Shown here: positions 1-9,146 of the stretch, in pieces
Numbering within the stretch: the first letter of the stretch is position 1
Layout of the letters: each line of letters starts with the position of its first letter
DNA from: Streptomyces caniscabiei
GTDB taxonomy: Bacteria; Actinomycetota; Actinomycetes; Streptomycetales; Streptomycetaceae
Reading direction: 5' to 3'
DNA: 64,000 bases
Assembly (NCBI RefSeq): GCF_014930365.1
Contig: NZ_JABXWI010000002.1
Coordinates: 1-64,000 of the forward strand
Program-made: the position numbers and the translations under genes
Notes under the pieces: model-generated
Databases searched by the model: none
What the model saw: only the letters and a program-made list of their open reading frames with translations
Told to the model about the DNA's origin: nothing

Positions 1-510
1 GCCCCGATGCCCGCCGCGCCCGGTGGCGGGCCGGCGGCCCCGGGCGGCGCGTACCCGACGGCCGCCCCCATGGCGGCGTACGGGGCGGCACCGGCGCGCA
101 GTGCTCCCGCCGCCCCGTCCCGGGCACCCGCCGCGATGGGTCTCGGGGTCGGCGGGTCGATGCGCCAGGAGGTCTACCGGGACACCTGGCCGCGCGGCAG
201 CTGGGCGCGGCGGCCCGCCGGGCGGGTCTTCGTGCACCTGGTCACGCCGCCCGAGTGGCGCCGGATCACCGGGGAGGCCCCGCCGCCGTCGCCCGTGGAC
301 CGCGCGGCCTACACCCGGGCCGGGCTCCCCTGGTTCGAGTACTACGACAACGACGCCCACGATCTCGACCCGGCCGACACTCTCGGCACGGTGAAGCCCG
401 TCGGTGACTGGCTCGGCGACGACCTCGACCCCTGGCAGGCACCCGCCCCGGGACAGGTGAAACCGCTGGGTGACGCACCGGGCAAGCCCGTCCAGGACGG
501 CGACTGGTAG
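1..510 (+). CDS. Hypothetical protein, C-terminal part (5' end outside window)
   Basis: The frame is open from the first base, so this is probably the 3' part of a longer gene. An ATG at base 7 exists but has no visible ribosome site. The first 50 or so residues are Ala/Pro/Gly-rich and probably disordered. The rest (from about residue 55) is a compact, charged tail with an aromatic patch (WFEYYDNDAHDLDP) and two short repeats of the type VKPxGD. No family recognised. A strong hairpin follows the stop codon, so the transcript probably ends here. Confidence 0.6.
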   Translation, partial: APMPAAPGGGPAAPGGAYPTAAPMAAYGAAPARSAPAAPSRAPAAMGLGVGGSMRQEVYRDTWPRGSWARRPAGRVFVHLVTPPEWRRITGEAPPPSPVDRAAYTRAGLPWFEYYDNDAHDLDPADTLGTVKPVGDWLGDDLDPWQAPAPGQVKPLGDAPGKPVQDGDW

Positions 511-553
511 CCGGGGGCGGCGACCCGCGGACGGCCCCGACCGCCCGCGCGCG

Positions 554-601
554 AAGGCGCCAGGCGGGTGTCGCACACGCGCGACGCCCGCCTGGCGCCT
601 T
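554..601 (+). terminator. Intrinsic terminator-like hairpin
   Basis: A 21-base arm (554-574) pairs with 581-601 at 20 of 21 positions around a 6-base loop. It lies 44 bp after the stop codon of the preceding gene. As usual in streptomycetes there is only a short T-run after it. Confidence 0.75.
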
Positions 602-667
602 TGCGCCGGGGCGCCCCGACCCGTCAAGGTGGTGGCGGCCGAGTGACGCGACACCCGAGGTGCACGA

Positions 668-1924
668 ATGACGAGCGAGGCGGTTGGGGACCGGGGCGGC
701 TGGAGCAGGCGCCGCGCCCTGGGACTGATGGCGGGAGCCCTCCCGGCGGCCCTGGCGGGCTGCGCGGGGTCCGACGGGACGGCCGGGTCCACGCCGTCCT
801 CCCCCGCGTCCGGCGCGTCGACGGCTCCGTCGGCGGAGGCCGGCGCCGGGTCGGGCACCGAGTCCGCGACCGCGTCCCCCTCCCCCGCCCGCACCGGCCC
901 CCAGCCGCTCTACCTCGGCACCTACACCTCGGCCGAGGGCGGTGGCACCGGGATCGGCGTGGCGACGTACGACCTCCGGAGCGGGCGGATCACGGGCGAG
1001 GGGACGATCACCGGGGTGGGCGACCCGTCGTACCTCGCCGTGCACCCGGACGGGCGGACGCTCTACTCGGTGAACGAGCGGCCGGAGGGCGGGGTGACCG
1101 CCGTACGGCTTTCCGACCGCGAGGTCCTCGGCACCCGGAGCAGTGGCGGCGAGGCGCCCTGTCATCTGTCGGTCCACCCGAGCGGGCGGTGGCTGCTGAG
1201 CGCCAACTACGGCTCGGGCAGTGTCGCGGTGCACCCCGTCGAGGAGTCGGGCGCGCTGGGCGAGCGCACGGACCTGGTGGTGCACCGCGCTCCGGCGCCG
1301 GGCCCCGGCCAGGACGGGCCGCACGCGCACCAGATCGTCACGAGCCCCGACGGCGGTCATGTCCTCGCCGTCGATCTGGGCACCGACACGGTCTACACCT
1401 ACCGGCTGGACGAGTCCCGGGGCACGCTCACCGAGGTCTCCCGGGCGAGCGTCCGCCCGGGTGCGGGGCCCCGGCACCTGACCTTCCATCCCGAGGGCCG
1501 GTACGCCTATCTCGCGAACGAGGTCGACAACACGGTCGTGGTCTGTGCCTACGAGCCCGACCGCGGGCGCCTCTCGCCCGGCCCGCCGCAGCCCACGGGC
1601 ACGGGGTCGGGCACCAACTACCCGGCGCAGCTGGTCGTGACGCCGAACGGCGCGTACGCCTATCTCGCCAATCGGGGGCACGACAGTCTGACGCGCTACG
1701 CGGTCGAGGCGGACGGCGCGCGGCTGCGGCTCCTGGACACCGTGCCGGTCGGCGGGGACTTCCCGCGCCAGATCGCCCTCTCGCCGGACGGCGACCTGTT
1801 GTTCGCCGCGCTCCAGCGGTCCGGCGCGGTCAGTGTCTTCCGGGTCGATCAGGACAGCGGTGAACTGCGGCGCGCGGGCGCGCCGTTCGCGTCACCCGTC
1901 GCCGTCTGTGCGCTGCCGCTGTAG
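668..1924 (+). CDS. Lactonase-family seven-bladed beta-propeller lipoprotein (6-phosphogluconolactonase-like)
   Basis: 418 aa. The N-terminus has a twin-arginine motif (SRRRALGLM, residues about 13-21) followed by a hydrophobic stretch and a lipobox (LAGC), so it is probably exported by Tat and lipid-anchored. A Ser/Thr/Pro/Ala linker (to about residue 75) leads into repeated propeller blades with the family signatures YLGTYT, SYLAVHPDGRTLYSVNE, CHLSVHPSGRWLLSANYGSGSV, HAHQIVTSPDG and GPRHLTFHPEGRYAYLANE. This is the lactonase family PF10282, whose cytosolic members hydrolyse 6-phosphogluconolactone; exported members have no settled substrate. ATG start with GAGGTG five bases upstream. The 3' end overlaps the convergent DUF2470 gene by 33 bp. 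Confidence 0.9.
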   Translation: MTSEAVGDRGGWSRRRALGLMAGALPAALAGCAGSDGTAGSTPSSPASGASTAPSAEAGAGSGTESATASPSPARTGPQPLYLGTYTSAEGGGTGIGVATYDLRSGRITGEGTITGVGDPSYLAVHPDGRTLYSVNERPEGGVTAVRLSDREVLGTRSSGGEAPCHLSVHPSGRWLLSANYGSGSVAVHPVEESGALGERTDLVVHRAPAPGPGQDGPHAHQIVTSPDGGHVLAVDLGTDTVYTYRLDESRGTLTEVSRASVRPGAGPRHLTFHPEGRYAYLANEVDNTVVVCAYEPDRGRLSPGPPQPTGTGSGTNYPAQLVVTPNGAYAYLANRGHDSLTRYAVEADGARLRLLDTVPVGGDFPRQIALSPDGDLLFAALQRSGAVSVFRVDQDSGELRRAGAPFASPVAVCALPL

Positions 1925-2617
1925 CGCGCGCGGGCAGGACGCGGCGCTCGCCCGGGAGAGCAGGATGTGCATCCGCTCGGTGAGCTGCGCCATGTCGTCG
2001 GCGGGCTTGTGGAACGTCAGGCGTACGTCGCCGTTGCCGCGGGCCCGCTCGATGCGCAGGGTCAGGCCGTGCCGGTCGACGGCGAGCGGCTGGACGCGTA
2101 CGGCGCCGTGCAGGCTGTCGTGCGGGACGAGCCGGGTGAGGCGTTCGACGGCGTCCGGGTGTGCGTCGGCGAGGTGCGTCAGCAGCCGGGACTCGGCCGT
2201 GGCCAGCGGATCCGGTGCGGCGGCGGCGAACTCGTCGAGGTCGACCACGACCGCGCCGGACGGCTCGCGCAGCACGATGCGGGTGGCCTTGAACTCCAGG
2301 TCGCCGTCCTTGGGGGCGAACCAGCCGGCGATCCACAGCCGGGCCCTGATGCGGTTGCGCACGGGGACGGGCGCCACGTCGGCGAACTCCAGCACGGCGG
2401 ACGGTTCGCCGCGCGGTGCGCAGATCGCGGCGGCGACGAGCGTACTGTCCTCGGGGACGCGCAGGATCACCCGGCCGTCCTCCGTGACGCTGTGCGCGCC
2501 GACGAACTCCTCGCGGCCGCCCTCGGCAGTCACCGCGCAGGACCACGCCGCCGCGAGCACCGAGCGGGCACGCTCCGCCGCGGCGGGCGCGGCCGTCCAG
2601 GTGTGACGGTCACCCAT
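1892..2617 (-). CDS. DUF2470 domain protein, probable heme/iron-related
   Basis: 241 aa with no signal peptide or membrane segment. Residues about 1-125 resemble a split-barrel flavin/heme-binding fold (…HSVTEDGRVILRVPEDS…, …ARLWIAGWFAPKDGD…). Residues about 140-225 are the DUF2470 domain found at the end of HugZ/HutZ-type heme oxygenase-like proteins (LLTHLADAHPDAVERL, LTLRIERARGNGDVRLTFHKPADD). An iron box lies 13 bp upstream of the ATG, so the gene is likely repressed by DmdR1/IdeR when iron is plentiful, which fits a role in heme or siderophore iron handling. Exact activity is not determinable from the sequence. Confidence 0.85.
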   Translation of the reverse strand: MGDRHTWTAAPAAAERARSVLAAAWSCAVTAEGGREEFVGAHSVTEDGRVILRVPEDSTLVAAAICAPRGEPSAVLEFADVAPVPVRNRIRARLWIAGWFAPKDGDLEFKATRIVLREPSGAVVVDLDEFAAAAPDPLATAESRLLTHLADAHPDAVERLTRLVPHDSLHGAVRVQPLAVDRHGLTLRIERARGNGDVRLTFHKPADDMAQLTERMHILLSRASAASCPRALQRQRTDGDG

Positions 2618-2629
2618 CCCAAACCTCCC

Positions 2630-2648
2630 TTAGGTAAGCCTTGCCTAA
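2630..2648 (-). promoter_or_regulatory. Iron box (DmdR1/IdeR-type operator)
   Basis: On the minus strand the 19 bases read TTAGGCAAGGCTTACCTAA, a near-perfect match to the actinobacterial iron box TTAGGTTAGGCTNACCTAA. It sits between the presumed promoter and the start of the DUF2470 gene, the usual place for repression by DmdR1/IdeR-Fe(II). Confidence 0.9.
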
Positions 2649-2722
2649 CCTACCGAAGATCGGGGCGTACGCCAACCACCGTCCCGTGGTTCATGGTTTT
2701 GTCGTCGCCGTGGCGACGACGC

Positions 2723-3331
2723 TCAGGGGGCTAGCACCCCGAAAAGGGCCCGCGTGCACAGATCCCGCACCTGCGTCCGGGAGAACTCCGAGCCCCTCAG
2801 CCACTCCAGGCAGACGGCCGTGGTGAACGACAGCCAGCCGCGCACGGCGAGCCGCATCTCCGGACGCCCTTCGAGGGCCGCCGCGAACTCCGTGTCCGAC
2901 GCGAGGGCGGCCATGATCTGGGCCTCCTGGGCGGCCAGCGCCCGCTGGTAGACCTTGCGCACGCCCTGGTCCCCGGTGGCGTCCGCGCGATGGAAGGCCC
3001 GGAAGCCGTGGGCGTGCTCCTCGACGTACGCGAGGAACGCGTCGAGCCCGTTGGTCAGCCGCTCACGCGCGGAGTCACCGGGGGCAGGGGTCATGATCCG
3101 CAGCATCCGCTCGCTCTCGCGCTCCACGACGGCCGCGAAGAAGACCCGCTTGTTCGGGAAGTAGTGGTAGAGCAGCCCGCGGGAGACACCGGCGATCTCG
3201 GCCACCTGCTCGATCCACACGTCGTCGTACGGGCTCTCCGAGAAGAGCCGGGCCCCCACCGCGAGCAACTGCTCCCGCCGCTCCTCGGTGCTGAGCCGGC
3301 GACGGGGCCGCTCCGACTGCCTGGCTGCCAT
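2723..3331 (-). CDS. TetR-family transcriptional regulator
   Basis: 202 aa. The N-terminal helix-turn-helix covers about residues 14-60 (RREQLLAVGARLFSESPYDDVWIEQVAEIAGVSRGLLYHYFPNKRVFFAAV), the standard TetR fold. The rest is a ligand-binding domain of the TetR_C class. It is divergent from a cytochrome P450 gene, with two TTGA-type inverted repeats in the 118 bp between the genes, so it most likely represses both itself and the P450 until a lipophilic ligand binds. Confidence 0.92.
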   Translation of the reverse strand: MAARQSERPRRRLSTEERREQLLAVGARLFSESPYDDVWIEQVAEIAGVSRGLLYHYFPNKRVFFAAVVERESERMLRIMTPAPGDSARERLTNGLDAFLAYVEEHAHGFRAFHRADATGDQGVRKVYQRALAAQEAQIMAALASDTEFAAALEGRPEMRLAVRGWLSFTTAVCLEWLRGSEFSRTQVRDLCTRALFGVLAP

Positions 3332-3344
3332 GCCGTCACTTTAC

Positions 3345-3400
3345 TTGACGCGAGTTCAACAGCGGGACGAGACTGGGCCCACTATTGAACCCGAGTACAA
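3345..3400. promoter_or_regulatory. Two candidate TetR operators in the TetR/P450 divergent promoter
   Basis: Site 1 (3345-3359) is TTGACGCGAGTTCAA; site 2 (3385-3400) is TTGAACCCGAGTACAA, an inverted repeat of TTG-AC with GT-CAA. They share TTGA…CGAGT.CAA and are 40 bp apart centre to centre, about four helical turns. Placement between the start codons fits autoregulation plus control of the P450. Confidence 0.6.
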
Positions 3401-3449
3401 CAGCCGTACGGCGGCTTCGGCACGGCGTGCGCGCGAGGGAGACGTGGTC

Positions 3450-4931
3450 ATGACGGCGACGACAGGGCCCACGGCTGTGAGGGGATTCCGCAGCGCCGAG
3501 CTGGGCTGGCCCGAGCTGCACCGCATACCGCACCCGCCGTACCGGATCCCCGTCATCGGCGACGCGCTGGGCACGAACGTGCGGACACCGGTCCAGGAGT
3601 CCGTGCGCCTGGGGCGGCGGCTCGGGCCGATCTTCCGGCGGAAGGCGTTCGGCAAGGAGGTCGTCTTCGTCGGGGGTGCCGCGCTCGCGGCCGAGATGGC
3701 GGACGAGTCGCGGTTCGCCAAGCACGTGGGCGTCGGCGTCGCCAATCTGCGCCCCGTGGCCGGGGACGGACTCTTCACGGCGTACAACCACGAGCCCAAC
3801 TGGCAGCTCGCGCACGACGTCCTCGCCCCGGGCTTCAGCCGGGAGGCCATGGCCGGCTACCACCCGATGATGCTCGACGTCGCCGAGCGCCTGATGGAGC
3901 ACTGGGACCGGGCGGGGGCGGCGGGCAGCGCCGTGGACGTGCCCGGCGACATGACCAAGCTGACGCTGGAGACGATCGCCCGCACCGGCTTCGGCCATGA
4001 CTTCGGCTCCTTCGACCGCGACCGGCCGCACCCCTTCGTCGCCGCGATGGTCGGCACCCTGACGCACGCGCAGCGCCGCAACATCGTCCCCGACCCGCTG
4101 ATGCCGCTGCTGCGCGGCGCCGCCCGGCGCAACCAGGCCGACATGGCGTTCCTGAACGAGACGGTCGACTCGGTGGTGCGGGCGCGGCAGGAGTCCGGTC
4201 GAAGCCACGCGGGCGGCCGTGGTGACGGCGATCTGCTCGACCGGATGCTGGAGACCGCGCACCCGGAGACCGGGGAGCGGCTGTCCGCCGAGAACGTCCG
4301 ACGGCAGGTCATCACCTTCCTGGTCGCCGGGCACGAGACCACCTCGGGCGCCCTGTCCTTCGCCCTGCACTACCTCGCCCGGCACCCCGACCTCGCGGCC
4401 CGCGCCCGCGCCGAGGTGGACCGGGTGTGGGGCGACGCCGTACGGCCCGGCTACGAGCAGGTGGCCCGGCTGCGGTACGTGCGCCGGGTGCTGGACGAGG
4501 CGCTGCGGCTGTGGCCGACGGCGCCCGCCTTCTCCCGGGAGGCCCGTGCGGACACCGTCCTCGGCGGGGTCCATCCCATGCGGCGGGGCGCCTGGGCGCT
4601 GGTGCTGACCGCGATGCTGCACCGGGACCCGCAGGTGTGGGGCGCGGACGCCGACCGGTTCGACCCGGACCGCTTCGACGCGGCGGCGGTGCGCTCGCGG
4701 GCGCCGCACACGTTCAAGCCGTTCGGCACGGGGGCGCGGGCCTGCATCGGCCGCCAGTTCGCGCTGCACGAGGCCACGCTGGTGCTGGGCCTGCTGCTGC
4801 GCCGGTACGAGCTGACTCAGGAACCGGGGTACCGGCTGCGGGTGGCGGAGCGGCTGACGCTGATGCCGGAGGGGCTGCGGCTGAACGTGGAGCGGCGGTC
4901 ACGTCGTCCAGTGACCGGGGCGGGTGACTGA
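3450..4931 (+). CDS. Cytochrome P450, CYP102-like heme domain without reductase
   Basis: 493 aa. Recognised by the I-helix AGHETTS (about residues 293-299), the ExxR motif EALR, and the heme loop FGTGARACIG with Cys432 as the thiolate ligand. The N-terminal IPHPPYRIPVIGDALG and the whole layout resemble the heme domain of fatty-acid hydroxylases of the CYP102 (P450 BM3) type, but the gene stops after the heme domain, so electrons must come from a separate ferredoxin or flavodoxin system; none is next to it. The frame is open well upstream; ATG 3450 is chosen because GAGGGAG ends nine bases before it (GTG 3444 would be too close). Divergent from a TetR gene that probably controls it. The 3' end overlaps the pentapeptide gene by 33 bp. 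Confidence 0.9.
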   Translation: MTATTGPTAVRGFRSAELGWPELHRIPHPPYRIPVIGDALGTNVRTPVQESVRLGRRLGPIFRRKAFGKEVVFVGGAALAAEMADESRFAKHVGVGVANLRPVAGDGLFTAYNHEPNWQLAHDVLAPGFSREAMAGYHPMMLDVAERLMEHWDRAGAAGSAVDVPGDMTKLTLETIARTGFGHDFGSFDRDRPHPFVAAMVGTLTHAQRRNIVPDPLMPLLRGAARRNQADMAFLNETVDSVVRARQESGRSHAGGRGDGDLLDRMLETAHPETGERLSAENVRRQVITFLVAGHETTSGALSFALHYLARHPDLAARARAEVDRVWGDAVRPGYEQVARLRYVRRVLDEALRLWPTAPAFSREARADTVLGGVHPMRRGAWALVLTAMLHRDPQVWGADADRFDPDRFDAAAVRSRAPHTFKPFGTGARACIGRQFALHEATLVLGLLLRRYELTQEPGYRLRVAERLTLMPEGLRLNVERRSRRPVTGAGD

Positions 4932-5738
4932 CGTCGGCAGCCGGGTGCCGGCGGTGCCGCGTGCCGCGTTGAGCTGGGGCTGGGTCAGGAAGAAGGCACC
5001 GGTCAGGTCCGCGTCGGTGAGGTCGGTGTCGCGGAGGTCGGCGCCTATCAGGTCCGCGCCACGCAGATCGGCGCCGGTCAGATCGGCGGCGATGAGATAG
5101 GCGCCGCGGAGGTCGGCCTTTCTCAGGTCGGCGCCCTTGAGACGGGCGCCGATGAGGTCCGCGCCCCGCCGGTTCCGCTTGCGTCCGGCGCCCGCGCGCA
5201 TCAGGTCGCTGACCCGCAGCAGCAGGGTGTTGACGCGCTGCCGGTGCGCGGCGACGTCCAGCTCCGCCAGTTCCTCGGCCGTCCGCCCGGTCAGCCGCTC
5301 GGTCTCGTCGAGGGCGCGGCGGAGGTCGGCGTACACGGGGCGGGCGGCGGGCAGGGTCAGCGATTCGGTCAAGTACCAGAGAAGTTCGTGGAGTTGGCGG
5401 ACGACCGGGAAGACGTCGAACATCAGCCGGGCGTGCTCGCGGCCGCCGGTCCGCCAGCTCTCACCCCCGAACGTGCCCTGCGAGACCTTCTGCCCCGCGC
5501 CGAAGCAGTCGTAGACGGTGCAGCCGCCGAACCCTTCGGTCCGCAGCCGGTCGTGGACACCGCACCGGAAGTCGTCCCGGAGGTTGCCGCACGCCTTGCC
5601 CGCCGGCTTGTCGACGGCGAAGTCCGCCGAGCGGGCGAAGGGCAGGGCGACGCAGCACAGGCCGAAGCAACTGCCGCAGTCCGCGCGCAGATCACTGAGG
5701 GCGAGCGGATCGAGGGCTTCTCCGGATCTCTGTTCCAT
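4899..5738 (-). CDS. Pentapeptide-repeat protein with Cys-rich N-terminal domain
   Basis: 279 aa. Residues about 15-75 contain a Cys-rich stretch (CGSCFGLCC, GKACGNL, FRCGVH, GGCTVYDCFGAG) that could bind a metal or Fe-S centre. Residues about 190-250 are A(D/N)LxG-type pentapeptide repeats (GADLIGARLKGADLRKADLRG and onward) that form a right-handed quadrilateral helix. This arrangement is common in actinobacterial proteins of unknown function. ATG 5738 is preferred over GTG 5747 because AGGGTG lies six bases upstream of it. Convergent with the P450. Confidence 0.85.
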   Translation of the reverse strand: MEQRSGEALDPLALSDLRADCGSCFGLCCVALPFARSADFAVDKPAGKACGNLRDDFRCGVHDRLRTEGFGGCTVYDCFGAGQKVSQGTFGGESWRTGGREHARLMFDVFPVVRQLHELLWYLTESLTLPAARPVYADLRRALDETERLTGRTAEELAELDVAAHRQRVNTLLLRVSDLMRAGAGRKRNRRGADLIGARLKGADLRKADLRGAYLIAADLTGADLRGADLIGADLRDTDLTDADLTGAFFLTQPQLNAARGTAGTRLPTSVTRPGHWTT

Positions 5739-5774
5739 ACGGTTCACCCTAACGAGCCGCTGTCGGTCTCCCCG

Positions 5775-6518
5775 TCAGCGGGCGAACACCTCGAAGGCGA
5801 CGGCCGGTCTGCCGCCGAACCGCTCCCCCGTGGTCCGGGCGAAGCCGGTCAGGAAGTCGCGCACGTACGTCTCGGGGTCCTCCTTCGTCAGCACTTCCAG
5901 ATACGTGCGGTGTTCGAGGAGGGAGGCGACGGCGCGTTCGAGACCGGGGCCGGCGTCGACGGCGTGGGTGGGGCTGGAGGAGCCGGCGACGGCGACCCAG
6001 CGGACGCCGTCCCAGGGCTCCAGGCCCTGTTCGAGGAGTTCGGGAAAGATCCAGCGGTTCCCGGCGTCCCCGGCGGCGTCCAGGGTGGCACGGCCCACCG
6101 CGACGTGGTCGGGGGTGTTCCAGGCGACTCCGCCCCAGGTGTCGCGGTGGTTGAGGGTGATCAGCAGTTCCGGGCGGTGCCGGCGGATCGCGGCCGCGAT
6201 GTCCCGGCGCAGGGCGGGCCCGTACTCGACGACGCCGTCCCGGTGGTCGAGGAACTCGACCGTCGAGACACCGACCACGGCGGCGCTCGCCCGCTGTTCC
6301 CGCTCCCGCAGCGGGCCGCACCGCGCGGGCTCCAGGGTGTCGATGCCCGCCTCGCCGCGCGTCGCCAGGACGTACGCGACCTCACGGCCCGCGTCGGTCC
6401 ACGCGGCGACCGCCGCCGAGCAGCCGTACTCGAGGTCGTCCGGGTGGGCCACGACGGCGAGGGCGCGGTGCCAGTCGTCGGGCAGGGGCTTGAGCTGGTC
6501 CTGCTGCGGCTCGGTCAT
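5775..6518 (-). CDS. PIG-L family deacetylase
   Basis: 247 aa. Has the zinc-binding AHPDD motif (about residue 25) and the distal TPDHVAVG histidine of the GlcNAc-PI/MshB deacetylase family (LmbE-like, PF02585). Family members remove acetyl groups from GlcNAc-containing small molecules; typical streptomycete paralogues include MshB (mycothiol) and antibiotic deacetylases. It lacks the extended length of MshB, so the substrate is open. Lies 36 bp before the pentapeptide gene in the same direction. Confidence 0.88.
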   Translation of the reverse strand: MTEPQQDQLKPLPDDWHRALAVVAHPDDLEYGCSAAVAAWTDAGREVAYVLATRGEAGIDTLEPARCGPLREREQRASAAVVGVSTVEFLDHRDGVVEYGPALRRDIAAAIRRHRPELLITLNHRDTWGGVAWNTPDHVAVGRATLDAAGDAGNRWIFPELLEQGLEPWDGVRWVAVAGSSSPTHAVDAGPGLERAVASLLEHRTYLEVLTKEDPETYVRDFLTGFARTTGERFGGRPAVAFEVFAR

Positions 6519-6558
6519 GTCGGCACAGTAACGCCGGGTCCCGGCCCCGCGCCGGTGA

Positions 6559-7908
6559 TCACGCCTCGTCGCGCGTCAGCGCCAGCAACCGGTCCAGCAC
6601 CCTCGGGCCCCCGGCGCGTACGCCGTCGTGCTCGAACTCGTCCGTGACCCAGGTGCGCAGGCCCCGGATCGAGCGGGCCGTCGCGAGGGAGTGGGCGGTG
6701 TCGACGTACATGTCGTCGTGGTAGATCGCTGCGGCGACCGGGACCTCGTTGGCGGCGAGGCGCTCCGGGTCGTACAGGGGCAGCCAGCCCCGCTCCCGGG
6801 CCAGGTCCTCGGCGGTCTCGCGCAGCGGGCGCAGGGCGGGGTCGTTGTCGAACATCCAGGGGTGCACGGACTCCCCGGTGAACAGCACCGGTCCGTCGCC
6901 GGTCAGTGTCTTGGCGGCGTCGAACTGGGGGAGCCGCCCGCGCACCCGCTCCGCCGCCCAGTCCGTGGGGCCCGGGTCCTGGCCGTAGATGGCCTCGTGC
7001 AGGAGGGCGTAGAGGGGGTGGCCCGCGTACGACAGCAGGCCCTGGACCTCCTCCTGGAAGGCGTCCGAGAGGGCGTGGCCGTGCGGCGTGCGGACGAAGG
7101 CGTCCTCCAGCAGGAAGTGCAGCCGGTGGCTGCCGTCGCCGCGGCCGAGGAGGATGCCGAGGGACTGGAACGCCTCGACGGTGAAGCGGTAGCCGTTCGG
7201 CAGGACGACGTCGTGCTGGAGCAGGTGCTCGGCGATCTGCCGGGCCCGCTCGACGTCCTGTGGATAGCGGGCGTAGTGCGCGGCGACCTTGCGTTCGATG
7301 CGCGGGAACGCGGCCTGGTAGACCTCGTCGGCGGTCGCTTCGAGGGAGGGCAGTCCGCCGGTGATGACGACCCGGCTCAGGCCCTCGGGCGCCTCGGAGA
7401 GATAGGTGACCGCGCAGAAGCCGCCGAAGCTCTGGCCGAGGACGGCCCAGGGGGCGCCGCCGGTGACCTCGGGGCGGATGGCCTCGCAGTCGCGGACGAT
7501 GGAGTCGGCGCGGAAGCGGGCCAGGTAGTCGGCCTGTTCGGCGGAGCCGCCGCGCAGCGGGAGGGTCTGGCGGTTCGCTGGGGTGGAGGCGCCGGTGCCG
7601 CGCTGGTCCAGGAGCAGCACCCGGTACTCCTCCAGGGCCCGGTCCAGCCAGGCCTCACGGCCGACGAAACGGTTCGCCCCGAAGCCGGGGCCGCCTTGCA
7701 GATAGACCAGCCAGGGCAGTTCGGCGTCCGCCTTGTCGCTCGCGACGACCTCGCGCGCGTAGAGCTCGATCCGCTCCCCCGCCGGGTCGTCGTGATCGAG
7801 GGGGACGGCGAAGCGACGGTCGGTGAGGACGACACCGGGCTGCCGGTAGCTGACGGACAACAGGGCTCCCTGAGCGGACGGATTCCAGGCCGTGGTCCAG
7901 TCCAGCAC
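6559..7908 (-). CDS. Alpha/beta hydrolase, prolyl aminopeptidase-like (S33)
   Basis: 449 aa. Classical alpha/beta-hydrolase order: oxyanion segment [10 protein letters not shown] (about residue 70), strand [11 protein letters not shown], nucleophile elbow GQSFGGF (Ser at about residue 158), and a long helical cap. HGG-to-QGGPG and DQRGTG are signatures of S33 proline iminopeptidases. The GTG start is supported by GGAG seven bases upstream. No signal peptide, so cytosolic. It could equally be a proline iminopeptidase or a broad-range aminopeptidase. Confidence 0.88.
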   Translation of the reverse strand: MLDWTTAWNPSAQGALLSVSYRQPGVVLTDRRFAVPLDHDDPAGERIELYAREVVASDKADAELPWLVYLQGGPGFGANRFVGREAWLDRALEEYRVLLLDQRGTGASTPANRQTLPLRGGSAEQADYLARFRADSIVRDCEAIRPEVTGGAPWAVLGQSFGGFCAVTYLSEAPEGLSRVVITGGLPSLEATADEVYQAAFPRIERKVAAHYARYPQDVERARQIAEHLLQHDVVLPNGYRFTVEAFQSLGILLGRGDGSHRLHFLLEDAFVRTPHGHALSDAFQEEVQGLLSYAGHPLYALLHEAIYGQDPGPTDWAAERVRGRLPQFDAAKTLTGDGPVLFTGESVHPWMFDNDPALRPLRETAEDLARERGWLPLYDPERLAANEVPVAAAIYHDDMYVDTAHSLATARSIRGLRTWVTDEFEHDGVRAGGPRVLDRLLALTRDEA

Positions 7909-8006
7909 AGATTCTCCGCCCGGCCGACCCCGTGGATCAAGAAATTCCCACTGAACCGTCGATCAGTACCCCGGCCGCGGTCGGTGCGCGGCTACTGAAC
8001 GGGCGC

Positions 8007-9032
8007 TCAGCGTGCCGAGAGGCTGGAGCGCCGCACCACCAGTTCCGGCTGGAGGACGACCCGCCGGTGCTCGTGCGGGACGGTCGCGGTGTCGGCCTCG
8101 GTCTCCTCCAGCAGGAGTTCGGCGGCGAGGGCGCCCATGGTGACGGCGGGCTGCCGGACGGAGGTGAGGGGGACGGCGGCCGCGGCGGCGAACTCGATGT
8201 CGTCGTAGCCGACGATGGCGAGGTCGCCGGGGACGCTCACCCCGGCCGCGTACATGGCCTGGAGCACGCCGAGGGCGAGCAGGTCGTTGGCGCAGAACAC
8301 GGCCGTCGGGCGGTCGGCGAGGCCGAGCAGGCGGGCGCCCGCGTCCCGGCCGGCGGCCACGTCGAGGCGCTCGGTGGGCAGCTCCCGCAGGGCCTCGGGG
8401 CCGAGGCCCGCCTCCTGCAGAGCGCCCAGGGCGCCCGTACGGCGGTCGCGGACCTGGTTGAGCCCCGCCGGTCCGCTGACGTACGCGATGGAGCGGTGGC
8501 CCGCGTCCACCAGATGACGTACGGCGAGGGCACCGCCCGCGACGTCGTCGACGGAGACGGAGCACTCGGTGGTGCCCTCGGCGACCCGGTCGACGAGGAC
8601 GAAGGGGATGCCGTGGCGGCGGAACGCCTCGATGTTGCGTCCCGTGGCGTCGGCGGGGGTCAGCAGCACCCCGCGCACCCGCTGTTCGGCGAAGAGCGAG
8701 AGGTACTCGGACTCCTCGCCGGCGCTCTGCGCGCTGTTGCAGACCATCACGCCGAGCCCGGCGTCGCGCGCGGCCCGCTCGGCACCGCGCGCGACGTCGA
8801 CGAAGAAGGGGTTGCCCATGTCGAGCACGAGCAGCCCCATGATCCGGCTCCGCCCGGCCCGCAGCTGGCGCGCCGACTCGCTGCGGACATAGCCGAGGCG
8901 GTCGATGGCGGCCAGCACGCGGGCGCGGGTGCCGGAGGCCACCGAGTCCGGCCGGTTGATGACGTTCGAGACCGTGCCGACGGAGACTCCGGCGGCGGCG
9001 GCGACGTCCTTGATACCCACCGACTGCGACAT
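8007..9032 (-). CDS. rhaR: LacI-family regulator, probable rhamnose repressor
   Basis: 341 aa. N-terminal HTH (IKDVAAAAGVSVGTVSNVINRPDSVA, residues about 6-31) with hinge helix, then a periplasmic-binding-protein-like sensor (GLLVLDMGNPFFVDVARGAE…, TAVFCANDLLALGVLQAM…, GYDDIEFAAAAAVPLTSVRQP). It is the last gene after the rhamnose transport and mutarotase genes. LacI-type palindromes TGAAANNTTTCA occur in the shared promoter of the rhamnose operons, so it is the best candidate to bind them with L-rhamnose or a pathway intermediate as inducer. ATG 9032 (GGAGGT upstream) is chosen over the in-frame ATG 9071. Confidence 0.88.
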   Translation of the reverse strand: MSQSVGIKDVAAAAGVSVGTVSNVINRPDSVASGTRARVLAAIDRLGYVRSESARQLRAGRSRIMGLLVLDMGNPFFVDVARGAERAARDAGLGVMVCNSAQSAGEESEYLSLFAEQRVRGVLLTPADATGRNIEAFRRHGIPFVLVDRVAEGTTECSVSVDDVAGGALAVRHLVDAGHRSIAYVSGPAGLNQVRDRRTGALGALQEAGLGPEALRELPTERLDVAAGRDAGARLLGLADRPTAVFCANDLLALGVLQAMYAAGVSVPGDLAIVGYDDIEFAAAAAVPLTSVRQPAVTMGALAAELLLEETEADTATVPHEHRRVVLQPELVVRRSSLSAR

Positions 9033-9146
9033 CGGACGGGGACCTCCAGGAAGGTACGGAGCGGCGGGCATACGTTCACATTACCGTCGGGCCGCCGCAC
9101 GAACGGCCCGGTCAGGAGGTGGAACGTTACCCTCGTACAGGGGGTG

